A stretch of 64,000 bases of DNA, from the NCBI RefSeq assembly GCF_003852525.1, contig NZ_QAJL01000005.1, forward strand, positions 408,853 through 472,852, written 5' to 3'. The DNA comes from Pedobacter sp. KBW06. Lineage in GTDB: Bacteria > Bacteroidota > Bacteroidia > Sphingobacteriales > Sphingobacteriaceae. Shown here piece after piece: positions 51,709 to 57,490 of this stretch; position 1 is the first letter of the stretch, and each line of letters opens with the position of its first letter. Below the pieces are notes generated by a model that worked only from the letters and a program-made list of their open reading frames with translations, was not told the DNA's origin and searched no databases. Position numbers and translations under genes: made by a program.

Positions 51709-51794
51709 GTTTTCTTGATTTGAACTTTTTAAAGTTAGTAGGTTTTGCGGGAATGGCAATTCTATTTTTTTATCTTGGCACAAATTTTACAAGT

Positions 51795-52520
51795 GTGAGC
51801 GCAAAAGACTACTCAGCGAAAGCTACCAATCAGGAAATAGAAAGCAGATTTGATCAGGATGTGGAACGTTTTTCCAATTTGGATACCGGCCAGCTGACCA
51901 CGCTTGATGCGCCCTTAACTATGGAACTGTGTACTGATGCCGCGAAATATGTGAATCCTGAAGCGAAAGAGCTGCTGGATATCGGATGTGGCGCGGGCAA
52001 CTATACCCTGAAGATGCTGAGTAAAATTCCAAACCTGAACTGCAGCTTAAATGACCTGAGTTTGCCCATGCTGGAAAGAGCAAAGGAAAGGGTAAGTGCG
52101 GAAACACAGGGAACGGTGACCACCATTCAGCTGGACATGAGGCTGCTGGAGCTGGAGGCGCAGAAGTACGACATTGTCCTTGCAGCGGCAACCCTGCATC
52201 ACCTGCGTGGAGATGAAGAATGGAAACAGCTGTTTCAGAAGGTTTATGATGCACTGAAACCCGGAGGCTCCTTTTGGATCTCCGACCTGATTGCGCATGA
52301 TGCCCCTCATTTGAACGCTTTATTCCAGCAGAAATACGGCAGTTATCTGGAGGGCCTCGGCGGAGCGGAATACCGGGAAAAGGTTTTCGATTACATTGCC
52401 TATGAAGATACCCCCCGTTCTATCGGTTACCAGCTGAAGCTGATGGAAGAGGTTGGCTTTAAACACGTAGAAGTGTTACACAAAAATCTTTGTTTCGCAG
52501 CTTTTGGAGGGGTAAAATAA
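51795..52520 (+). CDS. SAM-dependent methyltransferase, class I
   Basis: A class I methyltransferase of about 241 residues from the GTG at 51795. It opens SAKDYSAKATNQEIESRFDQDVERFSN and has the SAM-binding LLDIGCGAGNYT, a DLSLPMLERAKERV strand, a VLAAATLHHL and a KPGGSFWISDL post-core. ATG 51753 (17 codons after the TTG at 51702) is an alternative, but it would add an upstream stretch that overlaps promoter-like sequence (TTTG 51744-51747, TATCTTGG 51771-51778). The substrate is unknown. It is 4 bp before the MFS gene and cotranscribed with it. Confidence 0.8.
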   Translation: MSAKDYSAKATNQEIESRFDQDVERFSNLDTGQLTTLDAPLTMELCTDAAKYVNPEAKELLDIGCGAGNYTLKMLSKIPNLNCSLNDLSLPMLERAKERVSAETQGTVTTIQLDMRLLELEAQKYDIVLAAATLHHLRGDEEWKQLFQKVYDALKPGGSFWISDLIAHDAPHLNALFQQKYGSYLEGLGGAEYREKVFDYIAYEDTPRSIGYQLKLMEEVGFKHVEVLHKNLCFAAFGGVK

Positions 52521-52524
52521 GCAT

Positions 52525-53730
52525 ATGTCTTTACTTCAAACTATTGCCGGGAACTATAAAAGGTCTTTCTCCGGGTTGAGCCGTGAAACCTGGATTCTGA
52601 GTATCGTGATGCTCATTAACCGGAGTGGATATATGGCTGTGCCTTTTATGGGCTTATATGTGACCCAATCGCTTCACCGTTCTGCATCTGATGCCGGATT
52701 TATCATCACGCTTTTTGGCCTGGGCTCTATCCTAGGTTCGGCAGCTGGTGGTAAGCTGACCGACGTGATCGGCTTCCGGCCTGTTCAGATTTTTTCGGCA
52801 ATTATTGGCGGTACATTTTTCCTGTTCTTTGCGAGTATCACCCATTTCCATACCCTTTGCGTCCTTGCCGTCGTGATTAGTTTCTTTGCAGAGGCTTTTC
52901 GTCCTGCCAATTTTGCGGCGATTGCCGCTTATGCTAAACCGGGGCTGGAAACGAGGTCTTATTCTCTGAACCGTCTGGCCACCAATATCGGATGGGCATT
53001 TGGGGTAAGTATGGGCGGATTGATCGCTTCTTATAATTACAGCCTGCTTTTTTATGTGGATGGAATGGTCAGCATTTTTGCAGGATTGAGTATCTTTTTT
53101 TTCCTGCCGAAGATAAAGGCTTATAGAAAAACCATCAAAGAAAAGGTGAAAGGGATTGTGGTGCGTAAGCCCTGGGAAGATGGTTTGTTTATCAGGTTTA
53201 TCCTGTTGAGTATGATCTTTATCATCTGTTTTTTCCTGATGTTCCGGGTAGTTCCGGTTTTCTTTAAAGAGTCCTGGAAGATCAATGAGTTTATGATCGG
53301 CCTGATCCTGGGCCTGAACGGGGTAATCATCGCTTTATTTGAAATGGTGATGGTGCACCGGATTGAAGGAAAAAGGTCGCCGGTGTTTTTCATCACTGTT
53401 GGGGTGTTGTTTATTGCGGCTTCGTTCCTGGTGCTGATGATTCCATTTGGCTCTCCGATCCTGCTGGGAACTTTATGTATCGTATTTTTTACGGTGGGAG
53501 AAATGTTTGCCCTCCCCTTTGTGAACACTTTTGTGATGAGCAGGGCAAACGAGTTTAACAGAGGACAGTATGCTGCAGGTTATATGCTGGTTTGGTCTGT
53601 CGCACAGGTAGTGGGACCAACGGCAGGTTTTTACATCGCGGAACATCATGGTTACAACGTCCTTTGGCTGATCTTAACCGCTTTATTACTGGCCTGTGCC
53701 TATCTGTATAAATTTATGAAGACGGAGTAG
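52525..53730 (+). CDS. MFS transporter
   Basis: A 401-residue membrane protein with twelve predicted hydrophobic segments in two halves. The first half has GLYVTQSLHRSASDAGFIITLFGLGSILGSAAGGKLTDVIGFRPVQI, which includes the cytoplasmic loop-2 motif GxLTDxxGxR, and WAFGVSMGGLIA. The second half has GEMFALPFVNTFVMSRAN and GYMLVWSVAQVVGPTAGF. This fits the drug-efflux type of MFS carrier. The tight junction with the methyltransferase (4 bp) suggests export of a methylated or related compound. No substrate can be named. Confidence 0.9.
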   Translation: MSLLQTIAGNYKRSFSGLSRETWILSIVMLINRSGYMAVPFMGLYVTQSLHRSASDAGFIITLFGLGSILGSAAGGKLTDVIGFRPVQIFSAIIGGTFFLFFASITHFHTLCVLAVVISFFAEAFRPANFAAIAAYAKPGLETRSYSLNRLATNIGWAFGVSMGGLIASYNYSLLFYVDGMVSIFAGLSIFFFLPKIKAYRKTIKEKVKGIVVRKPWEDGLFIRFILLSMIFIICFFLMFRVVPVFFKESWKINEFMIGLILGLNGVIIALFEMVMVHRIEGKRSPVFFITVGVLFIAASFLVLMIPFGSPILLGTLCIVFFTVGEMFALPFVNTFVMSRANEFNRGQYAAGYMLVWSVAQVVGPTAGFYIAEHHGYNVLWLILTALLLACAYLYKFMKTE

Positions 53731-53736
53731 TCGTTT

Positions 53737-54075
53737 TTATGCGTTCAGAAAATCTTCACGATGTGGTGTAAAAGCATCGATCAGGATTCCCGCTTCTAAA
53801 CAAACGCAGCCATGGATGGCGTGTGGCGGCACATAAAAGCCATCTCCTTTTCGGATCATTTTCTTTTCTGAGCCAATGGTCATTTCAAATACGCCGCTGT
53901 CTACGTAAGTGACCTGGGTATGGTGGTGCTCGTGCAATACGCCAACGGCTCCGGCTTCGAATTTTGCTTTTACCAGCATCACCCGGTCGTCATATCCAAA
54001 AACCTGTCTTTTAATGCCATTACCAAGATCTTCCCAGGGCATTTCGCTTTCTATTTGAAACAATTCACTTTGCAT
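53737..54075 (-). CDS. Cupin-domain protein
   Basis: From the start at 54075 this is a 112-residue single-domain cupin with the two motifs G(X)5HXH(X)3-4E(X)6G (here VLHEHHHTQVTYVDSGVFEMTIG) and the second GDGFYVPPHAIHGCVCLE. The His residues would bind a metal. The ORF could extend to 54114, but MQSELFQIESEMPWEDLGNG is the family opening. Such stand-alone cupins act as small-molecule binders or isomerase-like enzymes. Cotranscription with a neighbour is not apparent. Confidence 0.85.
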   Translation of the reverse strand: MQSELFQIESEMPWEDLGNGIKRQVFGYDDRVMLVKAKFEAGAVGVLHEHHHTQVTYVDSGVFEMTIGSEKKMIRKGDGFYVPPHAIHGCVCLEAGILIDAFTPHREDFLNA

Positions 54076-54099
54076 GTTGAAATAATTATAGCCAAATAT

Positions 54100-54132
54100 A
54101 AAAAAAGGGGCCAATGAATAATCACCGGCCCC
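54100..54132 (-). terminator. Terminator of the outer-membrane protein gene
   Basis: On the minus strand GGGGCC (54132-54127) pairs with GGCCCC (54112-54107) and is followed by a T run (plus-strand A run 54100-54106). It ends the transcript of the barrel gene before the cupin gene. Confidence 0.75.
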
Positions 54133-54154
54133 ATTATTTTGTTAAAAAGAGAAA

Positions 54155-54724
54155 TTAGAAAATTTTGAAACCTACAGATAAGTTATAAATACCTGTTTTT
54201 TCCTGTAATCCTTTGTTGATTTTGGTGAATCCTCTCGTGTAACGGGCATCTATGGTTAAGTTTCCGAGGTCCACTCCTGCGTTAATTACACCACCAATAT
54301 TGAATTTTTTGTAATCAAATGAGGTTGGGGAATTTGGTTTATTCAGGGTATAGCTAAAGTCCGGACCGGCAGATACATGCAGGTTAAAGGCTTCAGTATT
54401 GATGATTTTATAACCAACCATCAATGGAATGTTCATTTGTTTGAAGTTAGGCTTATAGGTAGATCCGCTATAGCTGTACTCACTTTTAAATGTCGTGTAA
54501 TTAATCTCAGGTTGAAAATAAAGGGTTTTTCCGATCCTTGCAAATGCACCGACATTAAATCCCATTTTCCCTTTTTCATTAGAGAGGCCTTTAAAATCAG
54601 AATGCAGGTTGGCGAAGTTTGCGCCTGCTTTAATTCCAAAGTTCAATCCCGGCACTTGCGCCTTAACGGAGTTCATACTGAAAATGCTTACGGTAATGAT
54701 AAGTAGATACTTGATTGTTTTCAT
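54155..54724 (-). CDS. Porin-like outer-membrane beta-barrel protein
   Basis: A 189-residue secreted protein with a signal peptide (TIKYLLIITVSIFSMNSVKAQ). The rest matches the eight-strand porin-like/OmpW-like pattern of Bacteroidota: GLNFGIKAGANFANLHSDF, FNVGAFARIGKTLYFQPEINYTTFKSEY, MNIPLMVGYKI, LHVSAGPDFSYTLN and a final NLSVGFKIF with C-terminal Phe. It probably sits in the outer membrane. No specific role can be given. Its terminator lies directly downstream. Confidence 0.82.
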   Translation of the reverse strand: MKTIKYLLIITVSIFSMNSVKAQVPGLNFGIKAGANFANLHSDFKGLSNEKGKMGFNVGAFARIGKTLYFQPEINYTTFKSEYSYSGSTYKPNFKQMNIPLMVGYKIINTEAFNLHVSAGPDFSYTLNKPNSPTSFDYKKFNIGGVINAGVDLGNLTIDARYTRGFTKINKGLQEKTGIYNLSVGFKIF

Positions 54725-54812
54725 TTTGTTGTTCTTTTAAATAATTGATCAATTAATTTTTAATGATTTACAGGTAAGACAACAAAATCAGCACATACCC
54801 CTACGTCCCTTT

Positions 54813-54841
54813 AAAAAAAAATCCCGGATTAGTTCCGGGAT
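54813..54841 (-). terminator. Minus-strand terminator without an assigned gene
   Basis: Read leftward, ATCCCGG (54841-54835) and CCGGGAT (54827-54821) form a 7-bp stem followed by eight T (plus-strand A run 54813-54820). No recognised gene lies to its right on this strand within 1.3 kb, so it implies an unannotated leftward transcript. Confidence 0.65.
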
Positions 54842-54879
54842 TAGGATGATCAGTCTTTTTGAAAAAAGAATGAAATGAA

Positions 54880-55023
54880 TTATTGAAAAGAATTGTTGTT
54901 CATTGAAGAAAGGGGAATACTCCCCTTTTGAATTAACAAACTATATGAGAACGCGAGATGTTTTTGTTCAATTACTTTAAGGGCAGTAAATTGAAGAAAA
55001 ATCCCCGATGCACCTCCATGCAT
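54880..55023 (-). CDS. Doubtful 47-residue ORF on the leftward transcript
   Basis: A minus-strand ORF of 47 codons runs from ATG 55023 to TAA 54880 and is followed 39 bp later by the minus-strand terminator. It opens MHGGASGIFLQF. It has no signal peptide or clear helix, and no Ser/Thr-rich core, so it is not an obvious second precursor. Its start lies inside a small hairpin. A TATCATTG (55078-55071) lies 48 bp before the start. It could equally be non-coding RNA. Confidence 0.2.
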   Translation of the reverse strand: MHGGASGIFLQFTALKVIEQKHLAFSYSLLIQKGSIPLSSMNNNSFQ

Positions 55024-55088
55024 CAGGAATTTTCGTTTTATAGGGGGGATGTCATAAAAGTAGGCAAGATCAATGATACCGCCAATTC

Positions 55089-55142
55089 TTTTACGTGAAT
55101 GAAGGGTTTTGCGTGGTGAATAATATGAACTGCATGGTGAAT
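55089..55142. promoter_or_regulatory. Triple 21-bp-phased direct repeat (candidate LytTR operator)
   Basis: Three 12-mers stand exactly 21 bp apart: TTTTACGTGAAT (55089-55100), TGCGTGGTGAAT (55110-55121) and TGCATGGTGAAT (55131-55142). The last five bases (TGAAT) are identical in all three. Two-turn phasing of direct repeats is how LytTR regulators bind. Confidence 0.5.
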
Positions 55143-55292
55143 GAAAAATTAACCTTCAAAATCCGTTAAAATCATCCATAACTAGGTGTAAACGCAATAA
55201 ATCCTTGACTTCTGCATAGAAAATTATAGTTTTATCCCTGAATTTGATTTAACTTTACACATTCTTAATAAAATTCATGAAATAATAAAAAG

Positions 55293-55325
55293 TATTACGC
55301 CAAGGACCTGTTTTGCGTTGTGAAT
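55293..55325. promoter_or_regulatory. 21-bp-phased direct repeat upstream of the LytTR gene
   Basis: TATTACGCCAAG (55293-55304) and TGCGTTGTGAAT (55314-55325) are 21 bp apart and resemble the other phased pairs of this locus. The pair ends 49 bp before the regulator's start, suggesting self-regulation. Confidence 0.5.
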
Positions 55326-55362
55326 ATTTTTAGGTTAGATTTATTAATATTATTCCAATTAT

Positions 55363-55368
55363 AGGAGG
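55363..55368 (+). promoter_or_regulatory. Strong Shine-Dalgarno site, unusual for this phylum
   Basis: AGGAGG lies 6 bases before the ATG at 55375. Most genes here have no such site, as is usual for Bacteroidota. It fixes the start of the LytTR gene. Confidence 0.6.
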
Positions 55369-55374
55369 AGATCA

Positions 55375-56121
55375 ATGGACAAGAAATTAAACTGCGTAAT
55401 TATTGACGATGAGAAACACGCTGTAGAACTCCTGGTAGATTACATCAATACGATGCCCAACCTGCAGCTTGTAAAATACTTTACAAATCCTTTGCAGGCT
55501 TTGATGGAAATTTCGGCCAATGACCAGATTGATATTGTTTTCATGGATATGGATATGCCGGGGATGTCAGGAATAGATCTTTCAATTGCCATTAGAGACA
55601 AGACAAAGTACCTGGTGGTTACTACAGGGCATTCGAAGTATGCTTATGAAGCGTTTGGTGTACAGGCAAATGAATATTTGCTGAAGCCGATTTCCATGAG
55701 CAAATTCGCTTTGATGATCAAAAGGCTCCTGAATTCGGAGCTGGCTGTAAAAAATGTGGTTGCAGCAGATGATTTCTTTTTTATCAAGACTGATCAGGTG
55801 CAGAAATATACAAAAATCAATATCAGAGACATCATCATGATTGAGGGCTTAAACAATTATGTGAAGATACATACAGTGAATGAGACGCATGTCGCTTATC
55901 TGACGATGAAGGAGCTGGAAACGAAGCTGCAGGACAATCCGAACTTTGTCAGGGTACAAAGGTCTTTTATCGTATCTATGAATTACATCACTAAAGTGGA
56001 AGGATATACGATTATTCTGAGCAATAAAATGGAGGTGCCATTGGGGACGACTTATAAAAAGCAGTTTTTAGTCTTTCTGGGAGAAAAAACAATGAAATCC
56101 AAGCGGAATGTACCCGATTAG
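55375..56121 (+). CDS. LytTR-family response regulator of the peptide locus
   Basis: A 248-residue regulator. The receiver domain (1-120) has IDDEKHAVELLVDYI, the phosphoacceptor in IVFMDMDMPGMSG and the Lys of LLKPIS. The LytTR domain (about 130-235) has FFFIKTDQVQKYTKINIRDIIMIEGLNNYVKIHT and FVRVQRSFIVSMNYITKVEGYTIILSNKMEVPLG. The kinase gene downstream is separated from it by the precursor ORF on the other strand. I propose that it binds the phased repeats around it and at lanB. Confidence 0.9.
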   Translation: MDKKLNCVIIDDEKHAVELLVDYINTMPNLQLVKYFTNPLQALMEISANDQIDIVFMDMDMPGMSGIDLSIAIRDKTKYLVVTTGHSKYAYEAFGVQANEYLLKPISMSKFALMIKRLLNSELAVKNVVAADDFFFIKTDQVQKYTKINIRDIIMIEGLNNYVKIHTVNETHVAYLTMKELETKLQDNPNFVRVQRSFIVSMNYITKVEGYTIILSNKMEVPLGTTYKKQFLVFLGEKTMKSKRNVPD

Positions 56122-56143
56122 ATTTCATTGCCTTAAACACTTT

Positions 56144-56314
56144 CTAGTGTGCTCCATATCCAACTATACCACTGGTATGCGATGTTGCACTGGTATTGGT
56201 CGGATCTGTATACGTTTTAAAAGTATCAGTATAGTAAGCTGATTTACCTTTTTTTGATTTGAACACAAATAATGTGCTTTTCTTTAGATTGATTGCTGTT
56301 AGTTCCTTTTTCAT
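56144..56314 (-). CDS. Lanthipeptide-like precursor peptide, cysteine-free
   Basis: A 56-codon ORF runs from ATG 56314 to TAG 56144, filling the gap between the regulator and kinase genes on the opposite strand. The N-terminal part has the leader style of Bacteroidota class I precursors (KKELTAINLKKSTLFVF, a helix with the L-x-L-K-K-x-T-L pattern) and a Lys/Gly-rich hinge (SKKGKS, 20-25). Residues 29-48 hold eight Thr and three Ser in twenty positions; the tail is SGIVGYGAH. There is no Cys anywhere, so thioether rings cannot form. A LanB-type dehydratase is encoded 1.15 kb away, and both upstream regions carry the same phased repeats. The precursor role is inference from leader style, composition and context. 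Confidence 0.65.
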   Translation of the reverse strand: MKKELTAINLKKSTLFVFKSKKGKSAYYTDTFKTYTDPTNTSATSHTSGIVGYGAH

Positions 56315-56363
56315 GTTCTTTTTTTTGAGGAAAATTAAGCAGGATCGCAGGCCCCGGGAAAAG

Positions 56364-56396
56364 TATTACGTTAACACTGGCTTCTTTTACACGAAA
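56364..56396. promoter_or_regulatory. 21-bp-phased direct repeat between precursor and kinase genes
   Basis: TATTACGTTAAC (56364-56375) and TTTTACACGAAA (56385-56396) are 21 bp apart and end at the kinase start codon. The first unit is 50 bp upstream of the precursor start. The spacing and sequence match the pair upstream of lanB. Confidence 0.55.
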
Positions 56397-57490
56397 TGAA
56401 AATAACACCTGATAATTTCAAAGACTTTTTATACCGTTACCGGATCCATTTTATAGGCTGGTTCCTCTTTATATTCTATGAAGTGGTGATTATGGGCGTG
56501 ATCCGCGGGGTCTTTGCGACGTTTGGAAACTATGCACTTTTTTATACGTTTAACATCAGTTTGTTTTACTTTCATGCCCTTGTGGTGATGCCTGCGGCAA
56601 AAATGAAAAGTATTCAGGCACTTTGGAGGCTGCCTTTGTTCATTTCGCTGGAAGTGATCCTGTATATTCCGCTTGTTCTTCATACCGCTGATTTCTTCAA
56701 CCGTTATGGTACGCTGGAGCTTATTGAACCGATCCAGTTTACCTTTAGGGCACATACCAATGTGGCTTACCGTGCCATTTATTTCATTTTGTTTGCCACG
56801 GGCTACGATTATATCCTCAATTACTTCAAGGAAAGAAAACGGGCAGAAGAACAGGAGAAAGAGCGCTTGCTGGTGATCATTGAAAACCAAAGGATTTATT
56901 CTGATCTGATTAAGTCGCAGCATGCCCACCTGAAAGCGCAAATCAATCCTCATTTCCTGTTTAATACCTTAAATTTCATTTATACGAATACAAGAAAAAC
57001 TGCTCCTGAGGCCGCAGAAGCGATTATGGCATTGTCAGAAATGATGAGGTATTCTATTGAAGAGGTGAAGGATCATGCGCAATCCGCCTTGTCCGGAGAA
57101 TTGGAACAGGTAGAAAACCTGATCAAGCTTCATCAGATTAAGGCAGGTCATGGTTTACATATTTCCCTGAATTACACTGAAGATGTGGAATACATTCAGA
57201 TCATTCCCCTACTCATTATGACCCTCGTGGAAAATATGTTCAAACATGGGGAACTCAGGCAGGCCGCCCATCCTGCAAGCATTGACATCAGTTGTTCCGG
57301 TGGATTGCTGCAGGTCAGTACGAGAAATCTGATTAGCCTGCAGCCTGCACATAGCAGTCACCATATAGGCCTCAGCAACGTAAAGAAGCGGCTGAAGTCT
57401 GCTTATGGGAACAAAGCCGCACTTCATACTGCCGTTACTGAGGACCATTATTTTGAGGCCACTTTATCGATCGAGCTTAACCAGGTGTAG
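56396..57490 (+). CDS. LytS/YehU-type sensor histidine kinase of the peptide locus
   Basis: A 364-residue kinase with four hydrophobic segments (about 14-36, 44-65, 76-100 and 120-138), then a cytoplasmic coil (YFKERKRAEEQEKERLLVIIENQ) and a His_kinase domain with the phosphoacceptor in LKAQINPHFLFNTLNFIYTNTRK and the ATPase motif LLIMTLVENMFKHGEL, then GLSNVKKRLKSAYG. It pairs with the LytTR regulator upstream. The 3' end overlaps lanB tail-to-tail by 27 bp. It may sense the mature peptide, which would make the system autoinducing. Confidence 0.88.
   Translation: MKITPDNFKDFLYRYRIHFIGWFLFIFYEVVIMGVIRGVFATFGNYALFYTFNISLFYFHALVVMPAAKMKSIQALWRLPLFISLEVILYIPLVLHTADFFNRYGTLELIEPIQFTFRAHTNVAYRAIYFILFATGYDYILNYFKERKRAEEQEKERLLVIIENQRIYSDLIKSQHAHLKAQINPHFLFNTLNFIYTNTRKTAPEAAEAIMALSEMMRYSIEEVKDHAQSALSGELEQVENLIKLHQIKAGHGLHISLNYTEDVEYIQIIPLLIMTLVENMFKHGELRQAAHPASIDISCSGGLLQVSTRNLISLQPAHSSHHIGLSNVKKRLKSAYGNKAALHTAVTEDHYFEATLSIELNQV

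Larger units (their letters stand above)
54725..55374. other. 650-bp intergenic region with phased repeats and an orphan terminator
   Basis: This is the longest gap in the window and is AT-rich. It holds, from left to right, a minus-strand terminator (54813-54841), a doubtful 47-residue minus-strand ORF, a small hairpin GATGCA/TGCATC (55008-55013, 55018-55025 area), two blocks of 21-bp-phased direct repeats and, at the right end, a strong Shine-Dalgarno site before the LytTR gene. I see no tRNA and no clear protein gene in it. Confidence 0.7.

Noticed and set aside
51702-51794. N-terminal hydrophobic extension of the methyltransferase
   Set aside because: It overlaps the terD start and promoter-like sequence. 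Class I methyltransferases of this type begin at the SAKDYSAK segment, so I used GTG 51795.
54880-55023. 47-residue ORF as a second lanthipeptide precursor
   Set aside because: It has no Ser/Thr-rich core, no Cys and no leader pattern like the 56144-56314 peptide. I list it only as a doubtful ORF.
56396-57490. Tail-to-tail overlap of the kinase and lanB as a frameshift artefact
   Set aside because: Both reading frames reach normal C-termini for their families, and the 27-bp overlap involves only poorly conserved ends.
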